From assembly GCA_028279185.1 (NCBI GenBank), contig JANQSS010000027.1, positions 62,001 to 126,000 of the forward strand: 64,000 nt of DNA, written 5' to 3'. The stretch comes from Saprospiraceae bacterium (GTDB taxonomy: Bacteria > Bacteroidota > Bacteroidia > Chitinophagales > Saprospiraceae). The notes under the pieces are model-generated. The model was not told the DNA's origin, ran no database searches, and worked only from the letters and a program-made list of their open reading frames with translations. A program made the translations under genes and the position numbers. Shown here piece after piece: positions 45,905 to 56,677 of the stretch; within the stretch, counting starts at the first letter, position 1; each line of letters begins with the position of its first letter.

Positions 45905-46798
45905 GTGATTCTTAAATTATTCCAGAATTACCTCACATCTGAAAGGCGCTATTCAGCGCATACCGTAAGGGCATACACCTCAGACCTTAGGCAATATCAG
46001 GCTTATTTAATTGATGTCTATGATACGAATGACATGCTACTCGCCACATCACAGATGGTGCGCTCCTATATAATAGCGCTCGTTCAGGAGGAGCTCGACC
46101 CGAAGTCAATTAGAAGAAAGCGATCTGTACTCAACTCTTTTTACAATTTCGCTTTAAAGCAAGGGCGCTGCAAGATAAACCCCGTTGAAACCATCGTTAT
46201 ACCAAAAGCAAAAAAGAAATTACCTGGCTACCTGCGTGAAGGTGAATTGGCTAAGCTCGAAGAACATTTGCCAGCGATAGACGATTTACAAACGGGGAGA
46301 GATCATGTCATCATTGCATTGCTGTATTCCACCGGTATTCGAAGAAGTGAGTTGATGCAATTACACCTTTCCGATTTACATCTGGCGAATCGCACGTTGC
46401 GCGTGCTAGGGAAACGAAAAAAAGAGCGTATCGTGCCGCTCACAAATTATATATCGAAAAAGCTTCAAGCTTACCTGGTGCATCGGGCGTCTTCTAATCC
46501 AGATTCGCCTCATCTTTTTTTGACTAACCAGGGAAAACCATTGTATCCAAAATTTGTCTATAATTTAGTTAGAAGGTATATGAGAGCAATCACAGCGGCA
46601 GAGAATATGGGGCCACACGCCTTACGACATACATTTGCGACATTGATGCTTGACCAAGGCGCGGACATAAATGCCATTAAAGAACTACTTGGTCATGCTG
46701 ATCTCAATGCCACTCAAATTTATACACATACATCAATAGAAAAATTAAAACAAGCGTATGTAAATGCGCATCCGAGGGCCGGTAATGCCACTGGATAG
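45905..46798 (+). CDS. xerC: Tyrosine recombinase XerC/XerD family
   Basis: A 297-residue site-specific recombinase that resolves chromosome dimers. A SAM-like N-terminal DNA-binding domain lies at residues 1-90. The catalytic residues are R146 (TGIRRSEL), K170 (LGKRKKE), H238 and R241 (GPHALRHTFA), H264 (LGHADL) and nucleophile Y273 (QIYTHT). The start is GTG. Its place between rpsU and hpf is conserved in Bacteroidota, so it is the house-keeping enzyme and not an integrase. The C or D assignment is by position only. Confidence 0.92.
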   Translation: MILKLFQNYLTSERRYSAHTVRAYTSDLRQYQAYLIDVYDTNDMLLATSQMVRSYIIALVQEELDPKSIRRKRSVLNSFYNFALKQGRCKINPVETIVIPKAKKKLPGYLREGELAKLEEHLPAIDDLQTGRDHVIIALLYSTGIRRSELMQLHLSDLHLANRTLRVLGKRKKERIVPLTNYISKKLQAYLVHRASSNPDSPHLFLTNQGKPLYPKFVYNLVRRYMRAITAAENMGPHALRHTFATLMLDQGADINAIKELLGHADLNATQIYTHTSIEKLKQAYVNAHPRAGNATG

Positions 46799-46830
46799 AT
46801 ATTAAGTTCACATACATTCAAACCCAACCA

Positions 46831-47133
46831 ATGATAGTACGAATAGAATCTCCACACTTAAATGCCGACTCAAAACTCCTTGACTACGTAACTAGAAAAG
46901 TTAGTAAGATGGAAAACTATTACGATCGCATCATGGATGCTGAAGTGATTTTGAAGCTTGAAAATGCGGGTCAAATTAAAGACAAGATTGTCGAAATCAA
47001 ACTTCACGTTCCGGGCGAAACATTGTTTGTGAAGGACGTGGATAAGACGTTTGAAGCCGCAACCGATGGGGCGGTTGACACGTTGAAGCGTAATCTAATA
47101 AAGTACAAGGAACTTCAGCGCTCTTATCGCTAG
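46831..47133 (+). CDS. hpf: Ribosome hibernation-promoting factor, short form
   Basis: A 100-residue HPF/YfiA-family protein that binds the 30S decoding region in stationary phase. It shows MIVRIESPHLNADSKLLDYV, a KMENYYDRIMDAEVILKLE helix-strand and FEAATDGAVDTLKRNLIKYK. It lacks the C-terminal dimerisation domain of long HPF. It lies 32 bp after xerC and just before the tRNA-tuf promoter. Confidence 0.93.
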   Translation: MIVRIESPHLNADSKLLDYVTRKVSKMENYYDRIMDAEVILKLENAGQIKDKIVEIKLHVPGETLFVKDVDKTFEAATDGAVDTLKRNLIKYKELQRSYR

Positions 47134-47211
47134 TGTTGACGGGCGTTCTAGCCATTTTCAAAAAATATGTGATATTTTAAAATCTCTGGAAAATATTCAC
47201 TCCTAAGTGTT

Positions 47212-47219
47212 ATCTTTGC
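47212..47219 (+). promoter_or_regulatory. -7 promoter element of the tRNA-tuf operon
   Basis: TATCTTTG followed by CAG, an exact TAnnTTTG, 50 bp before tRNA-Thr. It probably drives the tRNAs and tuf, and perhaps genes further down. The -33 region is not an exact TTTG. Confidence 0.65.
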
Positions 47220-47269
47220 AGTCGCTTTTTCAGAAACGTCTGTCAAAGTTACTTTGAAAGGTCTATTAA

Positions 47270-47342
47270 GCCAGTGTAGCTCAGCTGGTAGAGCAGCTGA
47301 TTTGTAATCAGCCGGCCGGCGGTTCGAGTCCGTCCACTGGCT
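47270..47342 (+). tRNA. tRNA-Thr (UGU)
   Basis: Acceptor GCCAGTG/CACTGGC, D-arm TAGCTCAGCTGGTAGAGC, anticodon loop TTTGTAA with TGT at 47303-47305, T-loop GTTCGAGTC. CCA not encoded. First of four tRNAs upstream of tuf. Confidence 0.96.
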
Positions 47343-47433
47343 CTTTCAAATATATTATTGAATGAAAACTTGGTGTGCATTGGCACAGATCACAATGCCC
47401 GGATGGCTTGTGTAAATTGAATTTACATCGTAT

Positions 47434-47515
47434 GGGGGTGCGCCGGAGTTGGAGAGCCGGGCCAGACTGTAAATCTGGTGTTTCGACTGAATAGGTTCGA
47501 ATCCTATCACCCCCA
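47434..47515 (+). tRNA. tRNA-Tyr (GUA)
   Basis: Acceptor GGGGGTG/CACCCCC, anticodon stem-loop CCAGA-CTGTAAA-TCTGG with GTA at 47469-47471, a long variable arm (class II) and T-loop GGTTCGAATCC. CCA not encoded. Confidence 0.96.
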
Positions 47516-47594
47516 CAAATGTGGATTGGATAATGACTTATAACGAGTGCAAGTAAAGCCTATTTATGCAGAAATTGCCTTTCATACCAAACAA

Positions 47595-47667
47595 GCGGAA
47601 GTAGCTCAGTTGGTAGAGCATCAGCCTTCCAAGCTGAGGGTCGCGGGTTCGAGTCTCGTCTTCCGCT
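47595..47667 (+). tRNA. tRNA-Gly (UCC)
   Basis: Acceptor GCGGAAG/CTTCCGC, anticodon stem-loop TCAGC-CTTCCAA-GCTGA with TCC at 47628-47630, T-loop GGTTCGAGTC. CCA not encoded. Confidence 0.96.
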
Positions 47668-47852
47668 CAATTATTGGGAAGGGCGCTGTTCGAAGAAACA
47701 GAGGATGATGGAAGTGGAACAGCTGCAGAATGTTGTGCGTACGTATTGAGAGTTTGATGTCAAATCCTTGGATCGGGATAATTGTGAACTGAAAGTTTCA
47801 CGCAACAATTGCCCAAACATAGGAGTATTCGCACTCAACTTAACTCATTTTC

Positions 47853-47924
<72 letters not shown>

Positions 47925-47977
47925 CTTTCAAATTTTTATTAAACGTAATTAATCAACTTATTTAAATACTTTAACTG

Positions 47978-49174
47978 ATGGCAAAGGAAACTTTCGAAAG
48001 AAACAAACCTCACCTCAATGTCGGAACAATCGGACACGTAGATCACGGTAAGACAACTCTTACTGCTGCTATCACATACGTCTTATCCTCTGATGGCCTC
48101 GCCAGTAAAATGGATTATGACGCCATCGATGCCGCACCTGAGGAAAAGGAAAGAGGTATCACGATTAACACAGCTCACGTTGAATATGAAACGGAGAACA
48201 GACACTATGCACACGTTGACTGTCCAGGACACGCCGACTATGTAAAAAACATGGTTACGGGTGCCGCACAAATGGACGGTGCCATATTAGTAGTTGCCGC
48301 TACTGATGGTCCTATGCCTCAAACGCGTGAGCACATCCTGCTTGCTCGCCAGGTTGGTGTGCCTAAAATTGTTGTATTCCTCAACAAAGTAGATCTCGTT
48401 GATGACGAAGAAATGCTTGAACTAGTTGAAATGGAAGTACGTGAATTGTTGGATCAGTATGAATTTGATGGTGACAACGCCTCGATCGTAGCTGGTTCTG
48501 CATTAAAAGCATTGGAAGGTGATGCAGATGCAGCTGGAAAAATTAAAGAATTGATGGCTGCTGTTGACGCGGATATTCCTGAGCCTACACGCTTGGTAGA
48601 CCAGCCTTTCCTAATGCCGGTTGAGGATGTGTTCTCAATCACCGGTCGCGGAACTGTTGCAACAGGACGTATCGAACGGGGTGTAACCAATGTAGGTGAT
48701 GCAGTTGAAATTGTCGGAATGATGAAAGATGGTGAAAAACCATTGACCTCCACCATTACTGGAGTTGAAATGTTCCGCAAAATCCTGGATCGCGGGGAAG
48801 CTGGTGATAATGCCGGATTACTCCTTCGTGGAATTGACAAAGAGGCTATTAGCCGTGGTCAGGTAATATGCGCTCCAGGTTCAGTGAAGCCACACAAACA
48901 CTTCAAATGCGAAGTTTATGTTTTAGGAAAAGATGAAGGTGGACGACACACACCATTTTTTAATGGATATCGACCACAATTCTATTTTAGAACGACTGAT
49001 GTAACCGGTGATGTTTCATTACCAGATGGTGTTGAAATGGTAATGCCAGGAGACAACGTAACATTAGAAGTTAAATTGATTAACTCAATCGCAATGGAAA
49101 AAGGACTTCGATTTGCGATTCGAGAAGGTGGACGTACTGTGGGTGCCGGTCAGGTAACCGAAATTATCGAATAA
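47978..49174 (+). CDS. tuf: Elongation factor Tu
   Basis: A 398-residue GTPase that delivers aminoacyl-tRNA to the ribosome. G1 GHVDHGKTT lies near residue 19, the switch-[11 protein letters not shown] near 59, G3 DCPGHADYV near 80 and G4 NKVDLVDD near 135; domains 2 and 3 are complete ([28 protein letters not shown]). It follows the Thr-Tyr-Gly-Thr tRNA set, the same context as tufB of Escherichia coli, and precedes tRNA-Trp and secE. Confidence 0.99.
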   Translation: MAKETFERNKPHLNVGTIGHVDHGKTTLTAAITYVLSSDGLASKMDYDAIDAAPEEKERGITINTAHVEYETENRHYAHVDCPGHADYVKNMVTGAAQMDGAILVVAATDGPMPQTREHILLARQVGVPKIVVFLNKVDLVDDEEMLELVEMEVRELLDQYEFDGDNASIVAGSALKALEGDADAAGKIKELMAAVDADIPEPTRLVDQPFLMPVEDVFSITGRGTVATGRIERGVTNVGDAVEIVGMMKDGEKPLTSTITGVEMFRKILDRGEAGDNAGLLLRGIDKEAISRGQVICAPGSVKPHKHFKCEVYVLGKDEGGRHTPFFNGYRPQFYFRTTDVTGDVSLPDGVEMVMPGDNVTLEVKLINSIAMEKGLRFAIREGGRTVGAGQVTEIIE

Positions 49175-49228
49175 AAATATTCGCTTAAGATCACAGATCG
49201 TCTTTCCGACATATAAAGTATTAAGCAT

Positions 49229-49266
49229 GCACATAAGCATTCCAAACGTGGAATGCTTATTTGTGC
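49229..49266 (+). terminator. Long hairpin after tuf, probable terminator or processing site
   Basis: AAGCATTCCA / TGGAATGCTT with loop AACG gives a perfect 10-bp stem, extended by GCACAT / ATTTGTGC with a 2-nt bulge. The tract after it (TTTA) is weak, so partial read-through into tRNA-Trp and secE, or RNase processing, is possible. Confidence 0.6.
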
Positions 49267-49380
49267 TTTAAGGACATATTTAAAATCGAGGATTAGTTTA
49301 ATATTTAATGCACTGAATGACAACGCGTTAGGATTATCGTTGTCTTGGGGAGCATATTATTTAACGGTTGTCCTCATTCT

Positions 49381-49453
49381 ACGGGCATAGCTCAACTGGT
49401 AGAGCGACAGTCTCCAAAACTGTAGGCTGGGGGTTCAAGTCCTCCTGCCCGTG
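49381..49453 (+). tRNA. tRNA-Trp (CCA)
   Basis: Acceptor ACGGGCA/TGCCCGT, D-arm TAGCTCAACTGGTAGAGC, anticodon stem-loop ACAGT-CTCCAAA-ACTGT with CCA at 49414-49416, T-loop GGTTCAAGTC. It lies 19 bp before secE, a placement common in bacteria. Confidence 0.96.
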
Positions 49454-49472
49454 CACAATTTATAGGGAATCG

Positions 49473-49661
49473 ATGGAAAGTATCATTGGATATATTAAAG
49501 AAAGTTATGACGAGCTCGTCAATAAAGTGACATGGCCTTCTTGGGGCAGTTTGATTAGCACTTCGCGTGTCGTCTTAATTGCCACAATCGTCATTACACT
49601 TATCATTTTTGTAATGGATGGTGTAGCGAGTCAGTTGTTGAAATTAATTTACAATACGTAA
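49473..49661 (+). CDS. secE: Preprotein translocase subunit SecE
   Basis: A 62-residue membrane protein of the SecYEG channel. MESIIGYIKESYDELVNKVT followed by WPSWGSLISTSRVV is the conserved cytoplasmic helix, then a single membrane helix (LIATIVITLIIFVMDGV). The start at 49473 is chosen because the longer frame runs through tRNA-Trp. It precedes nusG by 5 bp. Confidence 0.95.
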   Translation: MESIIGYIKESYDELVNKVTWPSWGSLISTSRVVLIATIVITLIIFVMDGVASQLLKLIYNT

Positions 49662-49666
49662 GAGTA

Positions 49667-50230
49667 ATGAGCGAGGTTACGATAGACCAAAATAAAAAGT
49701 GGTATTCCCTTCGTGTTATAAGTGGCAAGGAAAGGAAGATCATCGAAAGGATTGAGTTGGAAATTCAACGTTCCAATTGGAATGATGTAATCACGCAAGT
49801 ATTGGTTCCAACCGAAAAAGTTTATAAAATCCGTAATGGAAAAAAGGTTATTCAGGAACGGAATATTTTACCCGGTTATATTTTAGTCGAAGCTATTCAA
49901 AAAAAGTTCTCTCCGGAGATGGTGCAGACAATTGCAAACATGCCGAATGTTATTCACTTTTTAGGCAAGAACAATCCGATACCCATGCAGGACGCAGAGG
50001 CGAATCGCTTGCTTGGAAAAGTAGATGAGAGTCAAGAGGTCGCCGAAGCAATGCTCGAGCCATTTATCAAAGGCGAAACAGTCAAAATTACAGATGGCCC
50101 GTTCAGCAATTTTGTTGGTGATATCCAAGAAGTAAATGAAGAAAAGAAAAAGCTAAAAGTTATCGTAAAAATATTTGGGCGTGGAACTGAAGTTGAGCTC
50201 AATTTTATGCAAGTCGAAAAACAATCATAA
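49667..50230 (+). CDS. nusG: Transcription termination/antitermination factor NusG
   Basis: A 187-residue factor that binds the RNA polymerase clamp. The NGN domain covers residues 1-115 (KWYSLRVISGKERKIIERIE, ERNILPGYILVEA) and the KOW domain the C-terminus (KGETVKITDGPFSNFVGDIQ). Full length. It lies between secE and rplK as in most bacteria. Confidence 0.97.
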   Translation: MSEVTIDQNKKWYSLRVISGKERKIIERIELEIQRSNWNDVITQVLVPTEKVYKIRNGKKVIQERNILPGYILVEAIQKKFSPEMVQTIANMPNVIHFLGKNNPIPMQDAEANRLLGKVDESQEVAEAMLEPFIKGETVKITDGPFSNFVGDIQEVNEEKKKLKVIVKIFGRGTEVELNFMQVEKQS

Positions 50231-50235
50231 GAAAT

Positions 50236-50266
50236 ATTCAGACCTCTCGAAGGTGCTTCCCTGAAT
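50236..50266 (+). promoter_or_regulatory. Candidate ribosomal protein L1 mRNA-binding site upstream of rplK
   Basis: Two stacked helices: ATTCAG/CTGAAT (50236-50241/50261-50266) and ACCT/AGGT (50242-50245/50251-50254), with loop CTCGA and a one-sided internal loop GCTTCC. Two short helices separated by an asymmetric loop are the known architecture of L1 targets in the L11-L1 operon leader and in 23S rRNA. Assignment is by shape and position only. Confidence 0.4.
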
Positions 50267-50297
50267 GTTGATCATTAGTTAGAATAATAGAAAGAAA

Positions 50298-50756
50298 ATG
50301 GCAAAAGAAATAGAAGGATATGTAAAATTACAAGTAAGAGGTGGTCAGGCTAATCCCGCCCCTCCTGTGGGTCCAGCACTTGGTGCAAAAGGACTGAATA
50401 TTATGGAATTTTGCAAACGATTCAATGCTGCTTCTCAAGATTCGCAAGGGAAATTACTTCCAGTTGTAATTACGGTTTATAAGGACAAATCTTTTGACTT
50501 TGTTGTTAAATCACCACCTGCTGCATCTCAACTTTTAGAGAAAGCCAAATTAAAAAAAGGTTCTCCAGAGTCAAACAGACAAAAAGTTGGTTCCGTGAAT
50601 TGGGATCAAATTCGCGAAATAGTCGAAAGTAAAATGCAGGATTTGAACGCATTTACTGTCGAATCCGGTATGAAAATGGTTGCCGGAACAGCACGAAGCA
50701 TGGGATTAACTGTAAGTGGTACGCCACCTTGGGAAACAAAAGAATCCACAGAATAA
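50298..50756 (+). CDS. rplK: 50S ribosomal protein L11
   Basis: A 152-residue protein of the GTPase-associated centre. The proline-rich [19 protein letters not shown] segment lies at residues 19-37 and the C-terminal rRNA-binding domain ends in GTARSMGL. The C-terminus has a short extension ([11 protein letters not shown]) typical of Bacteroidota. First gene of the L11-L1 pair. Confidence 0.98.
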   Translation: MAKEIEGYVKLQVRGGQANPAPPVGPALGAKGLNIMEFCKRFNAASQDSQGKLLPVVITVYKDKSFDFVVKSPPAASQLLEKAKLKKGSPESNRQKVGSVNWDQIREIVESKMQDLNAFTVESGMKMVAGTARSMGLTVSGTPPWETKESTE

Positions 50757-50836
50757 ATTAATTATTAATTCATCTTGTAGGGAGTTTGATTAGATTTAAA
50801 TCAGTGTCAAACGTTAACTACCTCAAAAGAAGAACT

Positions 50837-51529
50837 ATGGCAAAAATTAGTAAAAAAAGAAAGGCTGTCGAACAAAAAATTGATGCTATGAAATCCTACG
50901 ATTTAGGAGAAGCGATGGCATTGGTTAAAGAAGTTAATACGGCCAAATTTGATGCGTCTGTCGATTTGCATATTCGACTTGGCGTTGACCCTCGTAAAGC
51001 CGATCAAGCTATTCGGGGAACTGTAACGTTGCCGCACGGCACGGGAAAAACGAAACGCGTCTTGGTTTTTTGCACACCTGATAAAGAGGCTGAGGCAAAA
51101 GAGGCGGGTGCCGATTTTGTCGGATTGGATGAAATGGTGCAAAAAGTACAGGATGGGTGGACAGATTTTGATGTTGTTGTTGCCATGCCCTCCGTAATGG
51201 CGAAGGTCGGGCGATTAGGACGAGTTCTTGGTCCTCGTGGATTGATGCCTAATCCAAAGTCTGGAACGGTTACGGCAGATGTTGCATCAGCCGTTAATGA
51301 TGTTAAGGGTGGAAAGATCGCTTTTCGGGTTGATAAGTTCGGAATTATACATTCGTCGATCGGACGCGTGTCATTCGATGCGGACAAACTAGCCGGAAAT
51401 GCGAGTGAATTAATTTCAACCATTAATAGAATGAAGCCATCGTCGGCAAAAGGTACATATATGAAATCGGTAACCGTTGCCAGTACAATGAGCCCGGGCG
51501 TAAAAATTGACACTAGATCAATTCGTTAA
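50837..51529 (+). CDS. rplA: 50S ribosomal protein L1
   Basis: A 230-residue protein of the L1 stalk and the likely autogenous regulator of rplK-rplA. The start is set at the ATG giving [16 protein letters not shown]; the longer frame adds 17 unlikely residues. Family marks are [40 protein letters not shown] and [20 protein letters not shown]. Confidence 0.97.
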   Translation: MAKISKKRKAVEQKIDAMKSYDLGEAMALVKEVNTAKFDASVDLHIRLGVDPRKADQAIRGTVTLPHGTGKTKRVLVFCTPDKEAEAKEAGADFVGLDEMVQKVQDGWTDFDVVVAMPSVMAKVGRLGRVLGPRGLMPNPKSGTVTADVASAVNDVKGGKIAFRVDKFGIIHSSIGRVSFDADKLAGNASELISTINRMKPSSAKGTYMKSVTVASTMSPGVKIDTRSIR

Positions 51530-51551
51530 TCCATTAAATTGAATTTGAGAA

Positions 51552-52079
51552 ATGACAAGAGAAGAAAAAACCGCCGTAGTTGCGGAATTATCAGATAAAA
51601 TTGGCTCAACACCATTTATTTATTTCGCTGACTCATCTTCGATGACTGTTGCCGAAGTCTCGGATTTTCGCCGTAAATGTTTTGAGCAAAATGTTGAAAT
51701 GAAAGTAGTCAAAAATACTTTGGCTATTAAGGCAATCGAATCGCTGGAAAATAAAGATTCGTTCGATGATGTAATTCCATTGTTAAAAGGAACTTCGGCT
51801 TTGCTTTTTACCAACACAGCGAATGTTCCGGCTAAAATTATGAAGGAATTTCGCAAGTCGAATGAAAGACCTTTGTTGAAAGGGGCGTACATCGATTCCG
51901 ATGTTTTCGTTGGAGACGAGCAGATCAGCACGTTATCTGCAATGAAGTCCAAAGAGGACTTGGTTGGCGATATAATTATGTTGTTGCAGTCACCGATAAA
52001 AACTGTTATATCCAGCTTGCAATCAGGAGGTCAAACAATTTCCGGATTGTTGAAAGCGCTGGAAGAACGCGGAGAATAA
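51552..52079 (+). CDS. rplJ: 50S ribosomal protein L10
   Basis: A 175-residue stalk base protein that binds L7/L12 dimers through its C-terminal helix. It shows MTREEKTAVVAELSDKI, VVKNTLAIKAIE and GDIIMLLQSPIKTVISSLQS. It lies 22 bp after rplA, which leaves little room for a separate L10 leader; any autoregulatory site would have to overlap the 3' end of rplA. Confidence 0.97.
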   Translation: MTREEKTAVVAELSDKIGSTPFIYFADSSSMTVAEVSDFRRKCFEQNVEMKVVKNTLAIKAIESLENKDSFDDVIPLLKGTSALLFTNTANVPAKIMKEFRKSNERPLLKGAYIDSDVFVGDEQISTLSAMKSKEDLVGDIIMLLQSPIKTVISSLQSGGQTISGLLKALEERGE

Positions 52080-52240
52080 ATGTATTCTCCTGAAGTCGTT
52101 GAGTTCTCGGCTTCAAATTGAATTTGGCTTCCAAGTTTTATTATACATACGCGCCATACGAGTTTGTGCCAATTTTCTCGGACACAGACGAATACGGAGC
52201 AGACTCGAATTTTTTTAACGAATTAAAAAACAAAAAAATC

Positions 52241-52618
52241 ATGGCAGATTTAAGTGCATTGGCAGAACAATTAGTTGGCCTCTCCGTAAAAGAGGTGAGC
52301 GAATTGGCTGACATTTTAAAAGAAAATTACGGAATTGAACCCGCCGCGGCAGCGGTTGCTGTTGCAGCTGGACCTGCAGGTGGCGGTGGTGAAGCAGCAG
52401 CAGAACAAACTGAATTCGACGTGGTGTTGGAATCAGCTGGTGCGGCTAAACTCAAAGTTGTCAAAGAAGTAAAGAACCTACTCGGATTGGGATTGAAAGA
52501 TGCCAAAGACCTTGTTGATGGCGCACCGTCAACAATTAAAGAAGGTGTAGCTAAAGAAGAGGCAGAGTCTATAAAAGCTGCATTGGAAGAAGTAGGAGCT
52601 AGTGTTGAGTTAAAATAA
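52241..52618 (+). CDS. rplL: 50S ribosomal protein L7/L12
   Basis: A 125-residue stalk protein. The start is the ATG of [19 protein letters not shown]; the frame is open 41 codons upstream but that part is not protein-like for the family. An N-terminal dimerisation helix, an Ala/Gly-rich hinge at about residues 34-55 and the factor-binding C-terminal domain ([20 protein letters not shown]) are all present. About 160 bp separate it from rplJ. Confidence 0.98.
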   Translation: MADLSALAEQLVGLSVKEVSELADILKENYGIEPAAAAVAVAAGPAGGGGEAAAEQTEFDVVLESAGAAKLKVVKEVKNLLGLGLKDAKDLVDGAPSTIKEGVAKEEAESIKAALEEVGASVELK

Positions 52619-52662
52619 AAGCACGACACTGAAGATTGACAATAACAACATATACGATTTAA

Positions 52663-52698
52663 AGGCTTGACTTGAAACGACAGTTTTAGGTCAGGCCT
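52663..52698 (+). promoter_or_regulatory. Hairpin between rplL and rpoB
   Basis: AGGCTTGAC (52663-52671) pairs with GTCAGGCCT (52690-52698) with one wobble around an 18-nt loop. No T-tract follows directly. A second small hairpin (ATCCT/AGGAT) lies near 52715. The rplL-rpoB gap of Escherichia coli holds an attenuator and an RNase III site, so a similar role is plausible. Confidence 0.4.
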
Positions 52699-52781
52699 AT
52701 TCGTGTATATACCGATCCTTTTTTGAGGATGTAAGTATGAATGAGATTTAAGATTGCTTTAAACCTTTAAATTCTTTCGCG

Positions 52782-55700
52782 ATGGCGTCTACTGCGATTT
52801 CTTCCGCAAACGGTTCTTCTCGTGTAAACTTTGGGCGAATAAAAATGGCATCAGCCTACCCGGATTTACTCGAAATTCAACTGAAATCTTTCATGGAGTT
52901 TTTCCAATTGGAAACTACTCCAGAAAATAGATCGAATGAAGGCCTGTTTCGTGTTTTTCAAGAAAATTTTCCAATTACCGATGCGAGAAATATTTTCGTT
53001 TTGGAATTTCTGGACTATTTCGTTGACCCACCTCGTTACAGCATCGATGAATGCATGCAACGAGGATTGACATACAGTGTCCCACTAAAAGCTAAACTTA
53101 GATTGTCTTGTAACGATGAAGAGCACATCGACTTTCAAACAATCGTACAAGATGTTTTTCTTGGTAACATACCGTATATTACACCTAAAGGAACATTTGT
53201 CATTAATGGTGCCGAACGTGTAATTGTTTCACAATTGCACCGTTCTCCCGGTGTATTTTTTAGTCAAAGTTTCCACCCTAATGGCACCAAGCTGCATTCC
53301 GCTCGCGTCATTCCGTTTAAAGGGGCTTGGATGGAATTTGCCACTGACATAAATTCTGTCATGTATGCGTACATCGATAGAAAGAAAAAGTTTCCCGTGA
53401 CGACATTATTGCGCGCAATAGGGTACGATTCCGACCGTGAAATTTTGGATATTTTTGGATTGTCTGAGGAGATAAAAGCAAATAAAACATCACTCAAAAA
53501 AGCTATTGGCCGAAAGTTGGCGGCGCGCGTTTTGCGCAGTTGGACTGAGGATTTTGTTGACGAGGATACTGGAGAAGTAACGACAATAGAAAGAAATGAA
53601 ATAATTCTTGAGCGCGATATCGCCCTGGACGAAGAAAATATTAATTTAATATTAGAAGCTGACGTTGATCGCGTAATTCTTCAAAAAGAAGATGTTGAAG
53701 AAGATTACTCCATAATTTATAATACGCTGCACAAGGATCCATCGAGTTCTGAAATGGAAGCAGTGCAATACATTTATCGTCAATTAAGAGGTTCTGACCC
53801 GCCGGATGAGGAGACAGCTCGTGGTATTATAGATAAATTATTCTTCTCTGATCGACGGTATAATTTAGGAGAGGTAGGGCGATATAAAATCAATCGAAAA
53901 CTTAATTTAAATATTGACCCAGAATTACTTGTTTTAACGAAGGAAGACATTATTAGCATCGTTAATTATTTAATTCGGTTAGTCAATCAAAAAGCTGAGT
54001 TAGATGACATCGATCACTTAAGTAATCGTCGTGTACGAACGGTAGGTGAACAATTGTATGCTCAATTTGGGGTTGGACTCGCGCGTATGGCACGGACAAT
54101 TCGCGAACGTATGAATGTTCGCGACAATGAAGTGTTTACACCTGTTGACTTAATTAATGCGCGGACGCTTTCGTCAGTGATTAACTCATTCTTCGGTACG
54201 AATCAACTTTCTCAATTTCTGGATCAAACGAATCCCCTTTCGGAAATAACCCATAAACGTAGAATTTCTGCATTGGGACCCGGCGGACTTTCGAGAGAAC
54301 GCGCTGGTTTCGAGGTGCGCGATGTACACTATTCGCACTACGGTAGGTTATGTACAATCGAAACGCCTGAAGGACCGAACATTGGATTGATATCCACGCT
54401 TTGTGTTCATGCCAAAGTCAACAAAATGGGATTTCTGGAAACGCCATATCGCCGCGTTGAGGAAGGAAAAGTAAATCTCAAATCTGGGATTGAATACTTA
54501 TCGGCAGAAGGGGAAGATTTCAAAAAAATAGCTCAGGCAAATTCGGCTATTGATGATAAGGGAAACTTTGAATCTGATCGTATTAAGTGCAGAGAACATG
54601 GAGATTTTCCAGTTCTGGCCCCTGCGGATATTGAGTATATGGATGTTGCACCGAATCAAATCGTCGGAGTTTCGGCTTCATTGATTCCATTTCTTGAAAA
54701 TGATGATGCCAACCGAGCCCTGATGGGCTCCAACATGCAGCGACAGGCAGTACCACTCGTAAGGCCAAAATCCCCAATCGTGGGAACCGGACTAGAGGCA
54801 AAAGTGGCTCGTGATTCACGTATGCTTATCAATGCCGAAGGAGAAGGTGTTGTTGAATATGTTGATGCCAACAAAATCATAATTAAATATGATAGATCCG
54901 ACGAAGAAAACCTTGTAACATTCGAGTCTAATTTAGTGACATATAATCTCACAAAATTTCAACGAACGAATCAGGGAACTTGCATTAATCTGAAACCAAT
55001 CGTAAAGAAAGGTGATCGCGTTACGAAAGGACAAATTCTGTGTGATGGATATGCAACGGATAATGGAGAATTGGCATTGGGGCAGAACTTGAAAGTAGCC
55101 TTTATGCCATGGAAAGGGTACAACTTCGAAGATGCCATCGTACTGAGCGAACGTGTGGTTCGAGAGGATATTTTCACATCAATTCATATCGAGCATTTCG
55201 AAATGGATGTGCGTGATACCAAACTAGGAGAGGAAGAATTAACGAATGATATTCCCAACGTAAGTGAAGATGCTACGAAGGATCTTGATGAAAATGGGAT
55301 CATCAGAGTAGGTGCATGGATTAGTGAAGGTGATATATTAATCGGTAAGATTACACCTAAAGGTGAATCGGATCCAACGCCGGAAGAAAAATTATTAAGA
55401 GCAATATTCGGAGATAAGGCAGGGGATGTAAAGGATGCTTCAATGAAAGCACCACCATCTACACAAGGTATTATCATAAATAAGCAACTTTTTGCGCGCG
55501 CTAAAAAGGATAAAGTGCAAAAAGAAAAAGAAAAAGAATTGCTCAAGCAATTGGATGATAAACATGCTGTTGTCTTAAATGAATATAAGACGACGCTGGT
55601 AGACAAATTGTTGGTTCTGCTGAAAAATCGCGTATCCCAAGGAGTGATGAGTGTTTACAATGAGGAATTAATTCCAAAAGGTACTCGCTTCTCTCAACGC

Positions 55701-56603
55701 GTACTGAAGGATATTGATTATGCAGTGGTTGACTACTCCAATTGGGTTAAAGATGATGACGTTAATAAATTGATTGCACGACTGCTTCATAATTATACAA
55801 TTAAAGTAAATGAAGAGCGGGGTCGATACAAGCGGGAGAAATTTAATATTAATATTGGAGATGAGCTTCCTGCAGGCGTCCTAAAATTGGCTAAAGTATA
55901 CATGGCCAAAAAACGCAAATTAAAAGTAGGGGATAAATTAGCTGGTCGTCACGGAAATAAAGGGATTGTATCACGGATCGTCCGTCAAGAAGATATGCCA
56001 TTCCTTGAAGACGGCACACCAGTGGACATTGTACTGAATCCACTTGGTGTACCCTCCCGTATGAATTTGGGTCAAATTTTTGAAACAGTTCTTGGCTGGG
56101 CCGGAGAGAAATTAGGAGTCAAATTTGCTACACCTATTTTCGATGGTGCGACAACAAGTGATATCGAGCAATATATCGACCAAGCCAAATTGCCTCAACT
56201 CGGTCAGACATATCTCTTTGATGGAGAGACTGGCGATCGTTTTCATCAGCAGGCGACTGTAGGTGTGATCTATATGCTGAAATTATCACATATGGTTGAT
56301 GACAAAATGCATGCTCGCTCCATAGGACCTTATTCATTGATTACCCAACAACCGCTCGGTGGTAAAGCTCAATTTGGTGGACAGCGATTCGGTGAGATGG
56401 AGGTGTGGGCACTTGAAGCCTTCGGTGCAAGTAATATATTGCGTGAATTGTTAACGATTAAGTCTGATGACATTATTGGACGGGCAAAGGCGTACGAAGC
56501 CATTGTGAAAGGGAACAATTTACCTGAGCCAAATATTCCGGAATCATTTAATGTACTCATTCACGAATTGCGCGGATTAGCATTAGATGTGAAATTTGAT
56601 TAA
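52782..56603 (+). CDS. rpoB: RNA polymerase beta subunit
   Basis: A 1273-residue core subunit. Conserved parts include the fork/rifampicin region ([40 protein letters not shown]), [15 protein letters not shown], the [13 protein letters not shown] catalytic lysine region and the C-terminal [19 protein letters not shown]. The rifampicin pocket looks wild type at the D and H positions seen. Complete and in frame; followed by rpoC after 74 bp. Confidence 0.99.
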   Translation: MASTAISSANGSSRVNFGRIKMASAYPDLLEIQLKSFMEFFQLETTPENRSNEGLFRVFQENFPITDARNIFVLEFLDYFVDPPRYSIDECMQRGLTYSVPLKAKLRLSCNDEEHIDFQTIVQDVFLGNIPYITPKGTFVINGAERVIVSQLHRSPGVFFSQSFHPNGTKLHSARVIPFKGAWMEFATDINSVMYAYIDRKKKFPVTTLLRAIGYDSDREILDIFGLSEEIKANKTSLKKAIGRKLAARVLRSWTEDFVDEDTGEVTTIERNEIILERDIALDEENINLILEADVDRVILQKEDVEEDYSIIYNTLHKDPSSSEMEAVQYIYRQLRGSDPPDEETARGIIDKLFFSDRRYNLGEVGRYKINRKLNLNIDPELLVLTKEDIISIVNYLIRLVNQKAELDDIDHLSNRRVRTVGEQLYAQFGVGLARMARTIRERMNVRDNEVFTPVDLINARTLSSVINSFFGTNQLSQFLDQTNPLSEITHKRRISALGPGGLSRERAGFEVRDVHYSHYGRLCTIETPEGPNIGLISTLCVHAKVNKMGFLETPYRRVEEGKVNLKSGIEYLSAEGEDFKKIAQANSAIDDKGNFESDRIKCREHGDFPVLAPADIEYMDVAPNQIVGVSASLIPFLENDDANRALMGSNMQRQAVPLVRPKSPIVGTGLEAKVARDSRMLINAEGEGVVEYVDANKIIIKYDRSDEENLVTFESNLVTYNLTKFQRTNQGTCINLKPIVKKGDRVTKGQILCDGYATDNGELALGQNLKVAFMPWKGYNFEDAIVLSERVVREDIFTSIHIEHFEMDVRDTKLGEEELTNDIPNVSEDATKDLDENGIIRVGAWISEGDILIGKITPKGESDPTPEEKLLRAIFGDKAGDVKDASMKAPPSTQGIIINKQLFARAKKDKVQKEKEKELLKQLDDKHAVVLNEYKTTLVDKLLVLLKNRVSQGVMSVYNEELIPKGTRFSQRVLKDIDYAVVDYSNWVKDDDVNKLIARLLHNYTIKVNEERGRYKREKFNINIGDELPAGVLKLAKVYMAKKRKLKVGDKLAGRHGNKGIVSRIVRQEDMPFLEDGTPVDIVLNPLGVPSRMNLGQIFETVLGWAGEKLGVKFATPIFDGATTSDIEQYIDQAKLPQLGQTYLFDGETGDRFHQQATVGVIYMLKLSHMVDDKMHARSIGPYSLITQQPLGGKAQFGGQRFGEMEVWALEAFGASNILRELLTIKSDDIIGRAKAYEAIVKGNNLPEPNIPESFNVLIHELRGLALDVKFD

Positions 56604-56677
56604 TGCATTCATTTATCTGGTTAAAAACCAACTGAATGAATCACGACTATTTTATCAACACGACATAATTCAATATC

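Noticed and set aside
45905-46798. Tyrosine recombinase next to tRNAs as sign of a mobile element
   Set aside because: The rpsU-xer-hpf order is conserved in Bacteroidota and no other mobile genes are present.
22966-47796. Shared 15-mer GGGATAATTGTGAAC near 22968 and near 47777
   Set aside because: A 15-mer match is expected about once or twice by chance in 64 kb, and the second copy lacks the palindrome.
52327-52629. 100-codon open frame opposite rplL, and similar frames opposite rpoB and rplA
   Set aside because: They mirror strongly conserved coding sequence and have Ser/Pro-rich antisense composition.
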